64,000 nucleotides of DNA. It comes from Microbacterium sp. oral taxon 186 str. F0373. GTDB lineage: Bacteria > Actinomycetota > Actinomycetes > Actinomycetales > Microbacteriaceae. The stretch covers positions 246,401-310,400 of the forward strand of contig NZ_KE150457.1 in the NCBI RefSeq assembly GCF_000411455.1, read 5' to 3'. The notes under the pieces are model-generated. The model was not told the origin of the DNA, made no database searches, and saw only the letters and a list, made by a program, of their open reading frames with translations. The position numbers were made by a program, and so were the translations under genes. Below, one piece after another: positions 19,859-31,412 of this stretch (the first letter of the stretch is position 1; each line of letters starts with the position of its first letter).

Positions 19859-21134
19859 CCCGTGCATCTGTGAGCTGCGCTGCCCGAACACGCGCGTACA
19901 CGCGTTGAAGTCCAATCACATGCACCACGAGGCCGGCAGCGGGAGCGAGGAGGAGAGCGACCTCGAGCCGAGCATCGAAGGCGACCGGCGAGAACAACAG
20001 CGCTACGGTGAGGACCGCTGCGACGATCCAGCCGCCCAGATACCAGTCGTGCCGGGAAGAGGCGACCAACAATGAGCCCAGCCCTGCCATCGCAGCCACC
20101 AGGACAGCGCTATCGGCGATGATCGCCATCAGGATCGGTGTGATCGCCAAGCTTCCGCCGGAGATCGCGGATACCGCCCACGGCCCCGCGAGTCCAGCGA
20201 CAGCACCCACGACGAGAAGCGCGACGCTGAGTGCTGCGACATGCCGCACCCGAACCGAGAAGAACACCCCTTCTCGATCTCGCGCTCGCGCGATGATATA
20301 GCTCTGCAGCGCGATGACAGGTATCACGATCGGCGCGCGTGTAAGGGTAATCGCGAAGATGGTCGCGGCGAGTTCCGTCACCCCGCCATCCTGCGTGCTG
20401 GCACGAAGCAAGAGCGGGAGACCAGTGATCATGATTCCCATGGCGATCGCTGCGCCGACCGTCTTGCCGGTGTTTCGAAGCAGCACGCGTGTCCCCGCGT
20501 CGACCGCATACCCCCCGCGGGCGGTGAGCTTCGCGAACATCCCGACGACGATGAACGTGACGAAGAAGGGAATGACGACCAGGAAGACGAGTATGTCGAT
20601 GCTCACTCCGAGTACGAGGCCGGTCGCGACGGCGGCACCGCGAACGACAGCATCGACGACGGTGATGAGCGCCGCCACGAACCACCGCCTCGTCCCATAG
20701 ACAACGCCGGACAACAACACAACGAGCAGATAGCCAACCGAGCCGGCGACCACGGCGATTCCCCCGCCGATTGCGGCCTCACCGAACAGCGCAGTCGATC
20801 CCAGAAGAGCGGCTATGCCTGTCGCGGCGACCACGATCAGAAGAATGATCATCGAGAAGGAACCGAGGGTCCATGACGTTCCAGGCCCGTCGACGGGTCG
20901 AACGCTACGGCTAACCTCCTGCTGAACACCGGAGAGAGCGGTACCGATGAGGAAAACGGCCGACCAAGCGACCGAGAAGGTCACGTAGTCGACGGGTGAC
21001 ACAAAGGCCGGGACGGCGATCTGTATCCCGTATCCCACCACTCCCGAGACAGCCGTCGAGATCAGGATCAAGGCGAGCCCGGAGCGGTCAGCTCTAACAG
21101 TCACCGTCGGCCGGAATCGTCTCGTTCTCGACAT
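19845..21134 (-). CDS. Polysaccharide flippase-like membrane protein (Wzx/MOP type)
   Basis: A 429-residue protein with about twelve membrane helices, beginning SGLALILISTAVSGVVGYGIQIAVPAFV, as in Wzx/polysaccharide exporters of the MOP superfamily that flip lipid-linked units. There is no signature motif in this divergent family, so the call rests on helix count, length and gene context. The ATG at 21134 overlaps the DUF2304 gene by 41 bases. A GTG at 21104 would cut the overlap to 11 bases and may be the true start. Confidence 0.75.
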   Translation of the reverse strand: MSRTRRFRPTVTVRADRSGLALILISTAVSGVVGYGIQIAVPAFVSPVDYVTFSVAWSAVFLIGTALSGVQQEVSRSVRPVDGPGTSWTLGSFSMIILLIVVAATGIAALLGSTALFGEAAIGGGIAVVAGSVGYLLVVLLSGVVYGTRRWFVAALITVVDAVVRGAAVATGLVLGVSIDILVFLVVIPFFVTFIVVGMFAKLTARGGYAVDAGTRVLLRNTGKTVGAAIAMGIMITGLPLLLRASTQDGGVTELAATIFAITLTRAPIVIPVIALQSYIIARARDREGVFFSVRVRHVAALSVALLVVGAVAGLAGPWAVSAISGGSLAITPILMAIIADSAVLVAAMAGLGSLLVASSRHDWYLGGWIVAAVLTVALLFSPVAFDARLEVALLLAPAAGLVVHVIGLQRVYARVRAAQLTDARGDDD

Positions 21135-21495
21135 CGGATGTGGACCCCTTGCCCGGGGTGGCGCTCAGCGCCTCGACATCGGCGCGCAGGATCGCCACGT
21201 CTTCTGCGACGCGACGTATCTCATCCTCGGCGCGCGACAGCTCCCAGGACAGGTGGAGGGCGACGCCGACGAGCAGCACGATCGACAAAGCGAAGAGCAG
21301 GTTGGACGGAATCTCGACCCCGAGCAGCCGGGCCAGCCCGCCGAGGAGGTCAGGGAAGACGGCAAGGACGAGAAGTGCGAGCCCGATGACCAGCCACAAC
21401 GTCGCATATTTCTCACGAAGCTGCCGACGCAGCAACATCGAGACGATAATTGCGAGAACGATCAGTGCGAAAGCGATGCCTGCCAACACGATCAT
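21094..21495 (-). CDS. DUF2304 family membrane protein
   Basis: A 133-residue protein with an N-terminal helix (about 3-20), a second (about 33-48) and a third (about 64-82). A charged, coiled-coil-like segment (ELSRAEDEIRRVAEDVAILRADVEAL) and a short acidic tail follow. This is the DUF2304 pattern. Such proteins commonly sit next to polyprenyl-phosphate glycosyltransferases in surface-glycan loci and may assist them, though no mechanism is established. It overlaps the preceding GT2 gene by 4 bases (21492-21495). Confidence 0.8.
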   Translation of the reverse strand: MIVLAGIAFALIVLAIIVSMLLRRQLREKYATLWLVIGLALLVLAVFPDLLGGLARLLGVEIPSNLLFALSIVLLVGVALHLSWELSRAEDEIRRVAEDVAILRADVEALSATPGKGSTSDVENETIPADGDC

Positions 21496-22223
21496 GCGCT
21501 GGCCTCCTCGGCGCGGCGCCTTCCGCGGAGGAGAGCGAGAGTCAGGGCGAATACGCTGCGCAGCAGGTAAACGGTCGCGCCCAACGGGTTCTGACTGGGC
21601 TGCCCATGTTGACGCGCGCGCATGGAGACGGGGACCTGCGTCGCAGTCAGCCCCGAGTGGAGGGCGTTGACGAGAGAATCAACAGTGTCACCCAAATACT
21701 CGGCCGGGTAATAGCGCACGTAACAATCGATCGCACGCCGGTCAGCCGCGCGAAAACCGCTGGTCACATCCGTGAGCTTCGTCCGCGCGACACGGGACAA
21801 GACCGTGGCGAGAAAGCGCATCGCCCACCAACGAGGACCTCGGACCTTATAATCGCCCGCCTCCGCAAACCTCGCTCCGATCGATATGTTCGCGTGCTCG
21901 AGTCCACTGAGAACGCGCACGATGTCGTCGGGGTCGTGCTGACCGTCTGCATCGACCTGGATCGCGCGAGCGTACCCGTGACGCTGCGCGTAGGTGAAGC
22001 CGGTGCGCATAGCGCCACCGACACCCATGTTGAAAGGCAGGCTGATGACACGAGCGCCCGAGTCTCGCGCAACCTCGGCCGTATCGTCTGTGGAGCCATC
22101 GTCGATGACGACGATGTCCATCCCCGAGCTCTTAGAGCGGATCTCAGCAACCGTGTTGCCGATGTTGGCTGCCTCGTTCCACGCGGGAACGATGATTAGC
22201 GTGCGCTCGGGGGTTGGGGGCAT
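21492..22223 (-). CDS. Family 2 glycosyltransferase, polyprenyl-phosphate (DPM1-like) type
   Basis: A 243-residue GT2 enzyme of the dolichol-phosphate-mannose-synthase type. LIIVPAWNEAANIGNTVAEI, DIVVIDDGSTDDT, FNMGVGGAMRTGF and the metal site IQVDADGQHDPDDI are all present, followed by DVTSGFRAADRRAI. There is no C-terminal membrane helix pair, but a DUF2304 partner is coupled directly downstream. It probably loads one sugar onto polyprenyl phosphate at the inner membrane face. I chose the ATG at 22223 (protein MPPTPERT); a longer frame to 22313 crosses the divergent promoter region. Confidence 0.85.
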   Translation of the reverse strand: MPPTPERTLIIVPAWNEAANIGNTVAEIRSKSSGMDIVVIDDGSTDDTAEVARDSGARVISLPFNMGVGGAMRTGFTYAQRHGYARAIQVDADGQHDPDDIVRVLSGLEHANISIGARFAEAGDYKVRGPRWWAMRFLATVLSRVARTKLTDVTSGFRAADRRAIDCYVRYYPAEYLGDTVDSLVNALHSGLTATQVPVSMRARQHGQPSQNPLGATVYLLRSVFALTLALLRGRRRAEEASA

Positions 22224-22292
22224 GATGCCACCTATCGTACCAAGGCGGGCCGCGCTGACCGCATGGCGCCGCGAACCTTCAGGCACTGCGGT

Positions 22293-22298
22293 TAGCAT
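22293..22298 (+). promoter_or_regulatory. -10 box of DUF2142 gene, leaderless
   Basis: TAGCAT, exactly 6 bases before the GTG start at 22305. Confidence 0.55.
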
Positions 22299-22304
22299 TT
22301 CGTT

Positions 22305-23816
22305 GTGAATCACCCACGAAACCGGCCGGGCACGCTCCTCCTCGCCATCGCCGTGCCGCTACTCGTCTTCGTGGCTCTTGCCGCATGGGCGTTCAGTTCC
22401 CCGGTTGCGGCGACGCCCGACGAAGACTTCCACCTCGCCTCTAGCTGGTGCGGGTTGGGCGAGCGCGCGGGGCTTTGTGAAGACCCGCAGGATGGCACCA
22501 TGGGGCGCCTCATTCCCTCCGCGATCCCTCCCGCGACCTGCTACGCATTCCACCCCGAAGAGAGCGCGGCGTGCTGGGACCCGACCCAGACCGGTATGAC
22601 CCGAGTCGACAGAGCTAACGCGGACGGCCTCTACCCGAAGGCCTTTTATGCCACCATGTCCGTCTTCGCCAGCCCGAACGTGGCCGCGTCGGTGATGGCA
22701 ATGCGGCTCTTCAACGGCGCCTTCGCCGTCGGCCTGCTGACAGCGGCGTTCTGGGCGCTGCCACGTCGTATGCGGCCGGCGCTCATCATTTCGGTCGCCG
22801 CGACATCGGTGCCGCTCGGCGTTTTCGTTCTCGCCTCGATCAATCCGTCGTCGTGGGCGATCCTGTCGGCTGCTACTGTGTGGGTGACGCTGTACGCAGC
22901 AACCCAGGTCGATGGTCGACGACGATGGCTGCTGATCGGGCTCGCCGTTTTGGGCGCTTTCATCGGCGCGGGGGCCCGTGCCGACTCGGCGATCTACGCC
23001 GTTTTCGCAGTGATGCTGGCATTGATCCTTGCCGGTCGCCCGCGCCTCTCGAACCTGATCCCGTTTTCGGCAGGAGCCGCCATCCTGGTCATTGCCGTCG
23101 CCTTCTATCTCGGTGCCAGTCAGGGCGGCGCTGTCGTCTCCGGACTCGCTGGCGGCAGCGCCTCACTGTCCAAAGCGCAGATCGTCTCCAACCTCTTCGA
23201 GGTCCCGAGTCTCTGGGTGGGTGCGCTCGGCGGGTGGGCTCTCGGATGGATCGATACCAACTTGCCATCCGTCGTCGAGGTCCTCGCGACCGCGGTGTTC
23301 GCCGGGGCGCTCTTCGTCGGCCTGCGCCGCGCGACCCTCACGCGCGGCATTGCCGTCGCGCTCGGCCTCGCGTCCATGTGGCTCGTACCGTTCATCCTCC
23401 TCTACCAGTCCCGCACTGTGGTCGGCGACCTCGTGCAGCCGCGCTACATCTTGCCTCTCATGGTCATGACTCTCGGCGTTGCGTCGCTGCGGCCCGGAGC
23501 AGCGCGCGCGTGGTCGGGACCTCGGTTGTGGCTCGCGGGCCTCGCGCTCACGATCGCCTACGCCGTCGCGCTGCACACCAATATCCAGCGTTACACGACA
23601 GGCGTCGACCGGCTGACGTTCGACCCCGGCTCGGGCGCCGAGTGGTGGTGGGCTCTCGCGCCCTCACCGCTCGCCGTGTGGATAGCAGGTTCGCTCGCGT
23701 TCGCGGGAGTATTTGTCCTTCTCCAGTTCGCCATCCTGCGCCGCGAGGCGGCGCGCACCTCGCGGCGAGCCTCGCGCCCCGCTGCCCCAGCGATGATGCC
23801 CACGGCCGGAGCATGA
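22305..23816 (+). CDS. DUF2142-like polytopic membrane protein
   Basis: A 503-residue membrane protein. The first helix is at about 9-31, followed by an extracellular loop with TPDEDFHLASSWCGLG, four cysteines and YPKAFYATMSVF. Ten or so further helices and a short cytoplasmic tail complete it. The PDE/H motif just after helix 1 is the pattern of DUF2142 and other GT-C-like proteins that use polyprenyl-phosphate sugars outside the membrane. It may be a GT-C glycosyltransferase partnered with the DPM1-like enzyme transcribed away from it. It starts with GTG and overlaps the next gene by 4 bases. Confidence 0.8.
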   Translation: MNHPRNRPGTLLLAIAVPLLVFVALAAWAFSSPVAATPDEDFHLASSWCGLGERAGLCEDPQDGTMGRLIPSAIPPATCYAFHPEESAACWDPTQTGMTRVDRANADGLYPKAFYATMSVFASPNVAASVMAMRLFNGAFAVGLLTAAFWALPRRMRPALIISVAATSVPLGVFVLASINPSSWAILSAATVWVTLYAATQVDGRRRWLLIGLAVLGAFIGAGARADSAIYAVFAVMLALILAGRPRLSNLIPFSAGAAILVIAVAFYLGASQGGAVVSGLAGGSASLSKAQIVSNLFEVPSLWVGALGGWALGWIDTNLPSVVEVLATAVFAGALFVGLRRATLTRGIAVALGLASMWLVPFILLYQSRTVVGDLVQPRYILPLMVMTLGVASLRPGAARAWSGPRLWLAGLALTIAYAVALHTNIQRYTTGVDRLTFDPGSGAEWWWALAPSPLAVWIAGSLAFAGVFVLLQFAILRREAARTSRRASRPAAPAMMPTAGA

Positions 23817-25237
23817 GCGGCGCAGCGCGGACTCACGTCCTCATCGTCACCGGAGATCCGATAGGACAGCAGATGGCGGGTCCGGCGATCCGGGTCTGGC
23901 ATATGGCACGCGCGCTCGCCCGAGTCGCCGAAGTTCGTGTCGTCTCGTGGATGCCGATCGGCCGGCGATCCGACGAATTCGAGTTGCACTACGTGCACGA
24001 GACCGACGACCTCGGAATGTCGATCCACGAGGCCTGGAGCGATGTCATCGTCGTACAAGGAACGTCGTTACGTGTCTTCCCGAGCATCTCTCGAACCCAG
24101 AAGATCGTTGTCGCCGACCTCTACGATCCGTTCCAAATCGAGCAACTGGAAATGAACCGATATCGCGATCGTGATGCGTGGGAGGACGAGGTCACCAAAG
24201 CCGTGTCGCTTGTCAACGAGCAGCTCGCGCGCGCCGATTGCTTCCTGTGTGCCTCGGAGGCCCAGCGTAACCTCTGGCTGGGCGGCCTATCGACGCTCGG
24301 CCGCCTGAATCCAGCAAACTACACGGCCGATCCAACCTTCGAGTCTCTTGTGCGGGTCGTTCCTTTCGGGCTCTCAGATACGCCGCCGGTGCAGACGCGC
24401 CACGCGATCAAAGGTACGGTGCCTGGCATCGAGGTCACCGATCGAGTGCTGATCTGGGGGGGCGGCATCTACAACTGGTTCGATCCGGTCACGCTCATCG
24501 AAGCGATGGCCCTCGTCGAGCGCGATCGGACCGACGTCAAACTGTTCTTCCTCAGCGCACGGCACTTCAATCCCGACGTCCCTGAGATGAAGGCACTCAC
24601 CGACGCGATAGCCGCGGCAGAGCGGCTCGGTCTCACGGGGAGGACCGTATTCTTCAACGACACCTGGGTCGACTACGAGGCACGCGCGGACTACCTGCTC
24701 GACGCCGATATCGGTGTGAGCACCCACGTCTGGCACGCCGAGACACGGTTCTCGTTTCGTACGCGCATCCTGGACTATCTGTGGGCGGGCCTTCCGATTG
24801 TCGCCAGCGAAGGCGATGCATTCGCCGACATCATCGGAGAGCGGGGACTTGGCGAGGTCGTTCCCGCCGGCGACGCCGCGCAGGTCGCGGCAGCTATCCT
24901 CCGTCTACTCGATGATCCCGAACGCCTGGACACCGTTCGCGAACGCGTTCGTTCCGCGAGAAAAGAGTTCGAGTGGGACAGCGCGCTCGCCCCGCTCATC
25001 GACTTCTGTCTCGCCCCGCAACCGGCCGCCGACGCGGTCACGGCACGCACACGTGCGTCCGCGCGCCGCGGCTCGGTCCGAGGAGGCGCCCGTGGTTTTG
25101 AGGCGATCCTGGAGATGCCCCCCGGTCGTCGCCGCGATGCTGCCCTCCTCTTCCACTACTTGCGTCGTGGAGGTCCGCGTCTCGTCAAGGAGAAGATGGC
25201 CGAGAGGCGCGAACGTCACGACCGCGAATCGATCTGA
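23813..25237 (+). CDS. Family 4-type (GT-B) glycosyltransferase
   Basis: A 474-residue GT-B enzyme. The N-terminal domain starts LIVTGDPIGQQMAGPAIRVW and has DVIVVQGTSLRVFP. The C-terminal domain has LIWGGGIYNWFDPVTLIEAM and the donor-site end RTRILDYLWAGLPIVASEGD, where the acidic residues bind the nucleotide sugar. A basic tail after residue 400 could touch membrane. The ATG at 23813 overlaps the stop of the DUF2142 gene by 4 bases; the longer upstream frame is a shadow. It converges on the methyltransferase gene with only 6 bases between stops. Confidence 0.88.
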   Translation: MSGAARTHVLIVTGDPIGQQMAGPAIRVWHMARALARVAEVRVVSWMPIGRRSDEFELHYVHETDDLGMSIHEAWSDVIVVQGTSLRVFPSISRTQKIVVADLYDPFQIEQLEMNRYRDRDAWEDEVTKAVSLVNEQLARADCFLCASEAQRNLWLGGLSTLGRLNPANYTADPTFESLVRVVPFGLSDTPPVQTRHAIKGTVPGIEVTDRVLIWGGGIYNWFDPVTLIEAMALVERDRTDVKLFFLSARHFNPDVPEMKALTDAIAAAERLGLTGRTVFFNDTWVDYEARADYLLDADIGVSTHVWHAETRFSFRTRILDYLWAGLPIVASEGDAFADIIGERGLGEVVPAGDAAQVAAAILRLLDDPERLDTVRERVRSARKEFEWDSALAPLIDFCLAPQPAADAVTARTRASARRGSVRGGARGFEAILEMPPGRRRDAALLFHYLRRGGPRLVKEKMAERRERHDRESI

Positions 25238-25243
25238 CGACAC

Positions 25244-26164
25244 TCAACGGCGACCGCGTCGCAAACGGCCGACTGCTCGAAGCGGGCCCGTGATCCGCCA
25301 ACTCGTGCTACGTTCCATCGCGTCGATTCGATCCCGAGTCTCGCGCAGCTCGGCGATCAGCTGCTCCTCGTGTGCTGCGCGTGAGCGGGCATCCGACCAT
25401 GCCCGCTCCGCCTCCGCGGGTAGTGTCTCCAGCCATGCCTGGCGGCTCACGCGCGCCCCCAGAGCCTCGAAGTCCGCTCGGATCCTCGCCGTGAGCCCTC
25501 TACGCGCGGTGAAAAGCTCCGCGATCGGAGCGGGATGACCATCTCCCACGCCAAGAACTCCGAGTCCGTGCCCGTGGGCGAACGAGAAGGACGGCGCCCC
25601 AGACGCGGTCAGCTCCTCCCATAGCCGCCAGACACCGAAGCCGTTGCCGCGCTCGGCGATGTCGTGAAAGAGGATGACACCCCCTGGACGCACCGCCGTC
25701 ACCCACGTGAGGTAATCCTCCCGCACATCCTCGTACGCATGTCGGCCGTCGATGTGGAGCAGGTCGACGGTGGCATCGCCGTACTGCTCCCTGCCATCAG
25801 CGAATCGCCCCCGGACCAGCCGCACCGAGCGCGGATAACAGTCCGCAACCGTCTGGCGTACGCCCTCGAAGACCTCCTCGCCGTAGTACCCAGCGTGCTC
25901 GTCGCCCTCCCAGCTGTCCACCGCTGATACCGTCACGTCGATACCGAGAATGCGTGCTGCCTCGGCGAAAGCGAAGCAGGAGTACCCCAGGTGGGTTCCC
26001 AGTTCGACCACACTGCGAGGCCGCAGCACGTCAACCAGCCATGCAGCGAAAGGCGCGTGTTCCGTCCAGGCCGACACGGGATAGTGAGCCGGCAGCAGGT
26101 AGCTGGCCGCACACAACCAGAACGCCTCATCGCGTTCAACTGAGCTGTGCGTCTGGTCTGACAT
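25244..26164 (-). CDS. Class I SAM-dependent methyltransferase (Methyltransf_24 type)
   Basis: A protein of 306 residues. The SAM site is VVELGTHLGYSCFAFAEAARIL, followed by SAVDSWEGDEHAGYYGEEVF, LLHIDGRHAYEDVREDYLTW and GGVILFHDI. This is the pattern of methyltransferases that modify sugars or wall polymers. The C-terminus is a coiled-coil-like helix ending STSWRITGPLRAVGRL, a tail shared with many surface-glycan transferases. I chose the ATG at 26164, because a TAGGCT box at 26208-26203 puts transcription start downstream of the alternative ATG at 26200. It lies 71 bases after glf and may be transcribed with it too. Confidence 0.83.
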   Translation of the reverse strand: MSDQTHSSVERDEAFWLCAASYLLPAHYPVSAWTEHAPFAAWLVDVLRPRSVVELGTHLGYSCFAFAEAARILGIDVTVSAVDSWEGDEHAGYYGEEVFEGVRQTVADCYPRSVRLVRGRFADGREQYGDATVDLLHIDGRHAYEDVREDYLTWVTAVRPGGVILFHDIAERGNGFGVWRLWEELTASGAPSFSFAHGHGLGVLGVGDGHPAPIAELFTARRGLTARIRADFEALGARVSRQAWLETLPAEAERAWSDARSRAAHEEQLIAELRETRDRIDAMERSTSWRITGPLRAVGRLRRGRR

Positions 26165-26202
26165 CTCTGTGGTCCGCCTTCCCACGTCTTGTCGCGCCAT
26201 TC

Positions 26203-26208
26203 AGCCTA
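26203..26208 (-). promoter_or_regulatory. -10 box of methyltransferase gene
   Basis: TAGGCT on the minus strand in the 71-base glf-methyltransferase gap. The expected transcription start is near 26196, which rules against the ATG at 26200 and favours the one at 26164. Confidence 0.45.
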
Positions 26209-26235
26209 GTTCAACCCCGTCTCCTCACAGGAGGA

Positions 26236-29231
<2,996 letters not shown>

Positions 29232-29238
29232 CCCTCCG

Positions 29239-30456
29239 TCATCCCTCGTCGATACGGATGGACGCTGCGACCGGACCGATCGTCCGGACCACACCGCTTA
29301 CCGTGAAGGACGCGCCCTGGGTGAGCGAATGCGATGCCGGCACGCTGATCCCGGACACATTCGCATTGACGAAATAGGTACCCGGACCGAACTCAGCACC
29401 GTCGATCTCGATCCGCACGGAGCGGTCCTCCCGCAGCGGCTTGAGGTCGATTCCGAGCAGGTCGGTGTTGGATGCGAGCGCCATCTGACCCATGCTGGTG
29501 TCCACACTGAAGCCGATCGCCCACCTCTCGACCGACCGCACCATTCGCACGTCGACGTCGAGAACGATCGGTTCCCCTGGTGTGAACTCGGTGCGAGAGG
29601 ATCCGTCGCGCCCCAGGACGCGGATCGCGTCGATCTCCATCGCGGACGACTGTTCGGTAGGTCGCCCCTCGCCGACTGCGTTATGGACGAGCAGTTCACG
29701 GAACCGTTCTATTGCTGTGGAGGGTACGCCGTCGAACACCATTTGACCGCGATTCATGAGGACGACGCGGTCGCACAGCGAAGCGATCTGATCGAGCGCA
29801 TGGCTGACGATGATAATCGTGCGCCCCTCGGCTTGGAACTCGCGGATCTTGTCGAGACACTTCTGCTGGAACTGCTCGTCACCGACGGCCAGTACCTCAT
29901 CGACGAGGAGAATGTCCGGGTCGGTATGCACTGCGATGGCGAAAGCAAGCCGGACATACATACCGGAGGAGTAGAATTTAATCTGGGTATCGATGAACTC
30001 GCCAACACCCGAGAACTCGAGGATGCTCGCGAACTGCGCCTGCGTCTCTTCGGCGCTAAGTCCGAGGACAGAAGCGTTGAGAAAGACGTTCTCACGGCCA
30101 GTCAGGTCGGGATGAAACCCCGCACCGAGCTCCAGAAGAGCCGCGATTCGGCCGCGCTGTCGAACGGTCCCAGAAGTCGGCTGGATGATCCCGCCGATAA
30201 TCTTGAGCAGCGTGCTCTTGCCAGATCCATTGTGCCCGATGAGACCGATGGTGCTCCCGGCATGGATAGCGAGAGATACGTCGCTCAGCGCCCAGAAGTC
30301 TTCTTTGTGTGCGCGGCCATCGCGACCCAACGTGACGATGCGTTCCTTGAGCGAGGAGTCTTTTCGGACGGTGAAGCGCTTGGAGACTTTGCTGACGCGC
30401 ACAACGTCTGGGCGCCCTGCGGATACGTTCATGGGGATGGGCATGGCGCGGGTCAC
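29239..30456 (-). CDS. wzt: Polysaccharide ABC exporter, ATP-binding protein (Wzt type)
   Basis: A 405-residue ABC ATPase. Walker A is GHNGSGKSTLLK, the signature motif is FYSSGMYVRLAFAIAV and Walker B is DILLVDEVLAVGD, with the switch His in IVSHALDQ. After about residue 260 comes an extra beta-sandwich (EFTPGEPIVLDVDVRM to FTVSGVVRTIG), a Wzt C-terminal domain, which in studied O-antigen exporters recognises the end of the glycan. The start overlaps the wzm stop by 4 bases. With Wzm it would export a finished polyprenyl-linked polymer. Confidence 0.94.
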   Translation of the reverse strand: MTRAMPIPMNVSAGRPDVVRVSKVSKRFTVRKDSSLKERIVTLGRDGRAHKEDFWALSDVSLAIHAGSTIGLIGHNGSGKSTLLKIIGGIIQPTSGTVRQRGRIAALLELGAGFHPDLTGRENVFLNASVLGLSAEETQAQFASILEFSGVGEFIDTQIKFYSSGMYVRLAFAIAVHTDPDILLVDEVLAVGDEQFQQKCLDKIREFQAEGRTIIIVSHALDQIASLCDRVVLMNRGQMVFDGVPSTAIERFRELLVHNAVGEGRPTEQSSAMEIDAIRVLGRDGSSRTEFTPGEPIVLDVDVRMVRSVERWAIGFSVDTSMGQMALASNTDLLGIDLKPLREDRSVRIEIDGAEFGPGTYFVNANVSGISVPASHSLTQGASFTVSGVVRTIGPVAASIRIDEG

Positions 30457-31370
30457 AGCTCCTGAGCGAAGTCGCCCTGCAGACGCAGGAAGACGCGATG
30501 GCTGACGACAAGAAGACCGAAGCCGACGACGATGGCGATCGCCAGCCGCAACAGCAAATGGTCGGGGGCGGCCACACTGTCACCGGCCACCCAGAATGCG
30601 CGCTGAAATCCGAGAATAGCGAGCGTGAGCGGGTTGTCAGAGTATATCTCCAGGAGCACGGGGTTGGTGACGATCGACGTGACCATATGCCAGGAGTAGA
30701 CGACAGGCGACATCCAGAAAAGCAGCAACGTTGCGACTTCAACCAAGTGCTGTATGTCGCGGAGGTAGACGTTGACGGCGGAGAAAAATAGCGCGAAAGC
30801 GAGCCCGTAAACGAGTATCACCATCAGCGCGGGTACGGCATAGAAGATGTCCAGATGCAGCGGGGGCGCTCCGACGACGATCGTCGCGATGATGAGCACG
30901 ACGATCTGAACGCCGAAGTTGAACAGCGCGGAACCCGTGCTCGCCAACGGGAACAACTCCCTCGGCATGTACACCTTCTTGACAAGGCCAGCGTTGGCGA
31001 GGATGGAACCCGTGCCACCGACCGCAATCTCTTGGAACAGCCCCATCGCTGTCAGACCCGTAAAGACGAAGATGGCAAAGTCCGGGATCCCTCTCGCCGC
31101 ACCGAGGAAGTGCCCCAACACCACGAAGTAGATCGCGAGCTGGACAAGGGGGCGGGCGAGCGCCCACAGGAATCCGAGGGCGGAGTCCTTGTACTTGGCT
31201 TTGAGGTCGCGTCGTACCAGGAGATCCAGCATCTCCCGGTGTGCGACGACCTCTTTCGCGGTACTCCAGAAGCCGCGCAACCCCATCCCGTCGACCGCAC
31301 CGACACTGCGCATCGGAGTCTGGGACAGGCGGGCGAAACGCGCCTCGGCAACGTGGGTGTACTCGGGCAT
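30453..31370 (-). CDS. wzm: Polysaccharide ABC exporter, permease (Wzm type)
   Basis: A 305-residue ABC-2 membrane protein with six helices. The amphipathic segment LLVRRDLKAKYKDSALGF and the helix start LWALARPLVQLAIYFVVLG are family signatures, as is the conserved FWMSPVVYSWHMV late in the protein. It forms the membrane channel with Wzt as ATPase. It is the first gene of the operon wzm-wzt-glfT-glf. A TAGGAT box lies 9 bases before the ATG, in the 42-base gap after the RgpF-like gene. Confidence 0.93.
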   Translation of the reverse strand: MPEYTHVAEARFARLSQTPMRSVGAVDGMGLRGFWSTAKEVVAHREMLDLLVRRDLKAKYKDSALGFLWALARPLVQLAIYFVVLGHFLGAARGIPDFAIFVFTGLTAMGLFQEIAVGGTGSILANAGLVKKVYMPRELFPLASTGSALFNFGVQIVVLIIATIVVGAPPLHLDIFYAVPALMVILVYGLAFALFFSAVNVYLRDIQHLVEVATLLLFWMSPVVYSWHMVTSIVTNPVLLEIYSDNPLTLAILGFQRAFWVAGDSVAAPDHLLLRLAIAIVVGFGLLVVSHRVFLRLQGDFAQEL

Positions 31371-31379
31371 AACTGCTCA

Positions 31380-31385
31380 ATCCTA
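31380..31385 (-). promoter_or_regulatory. -10 box of the wzm-wzt-glfT-glf operon
   Basis: TAGGAT on the minus strand, 9 bases before the wzm ATG at 31370. Confidence 0.5.
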
Positions 31386-31412
31386 TCCGCGGCAGGCTGA
31401 CGCGCTGCGCGC

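Noticed and set aside
26165..26200. 12-codon longer start of the methyltransferase
   Set aside because: The -10 box at 26208-26203 would start transcription downstream of that ATG.
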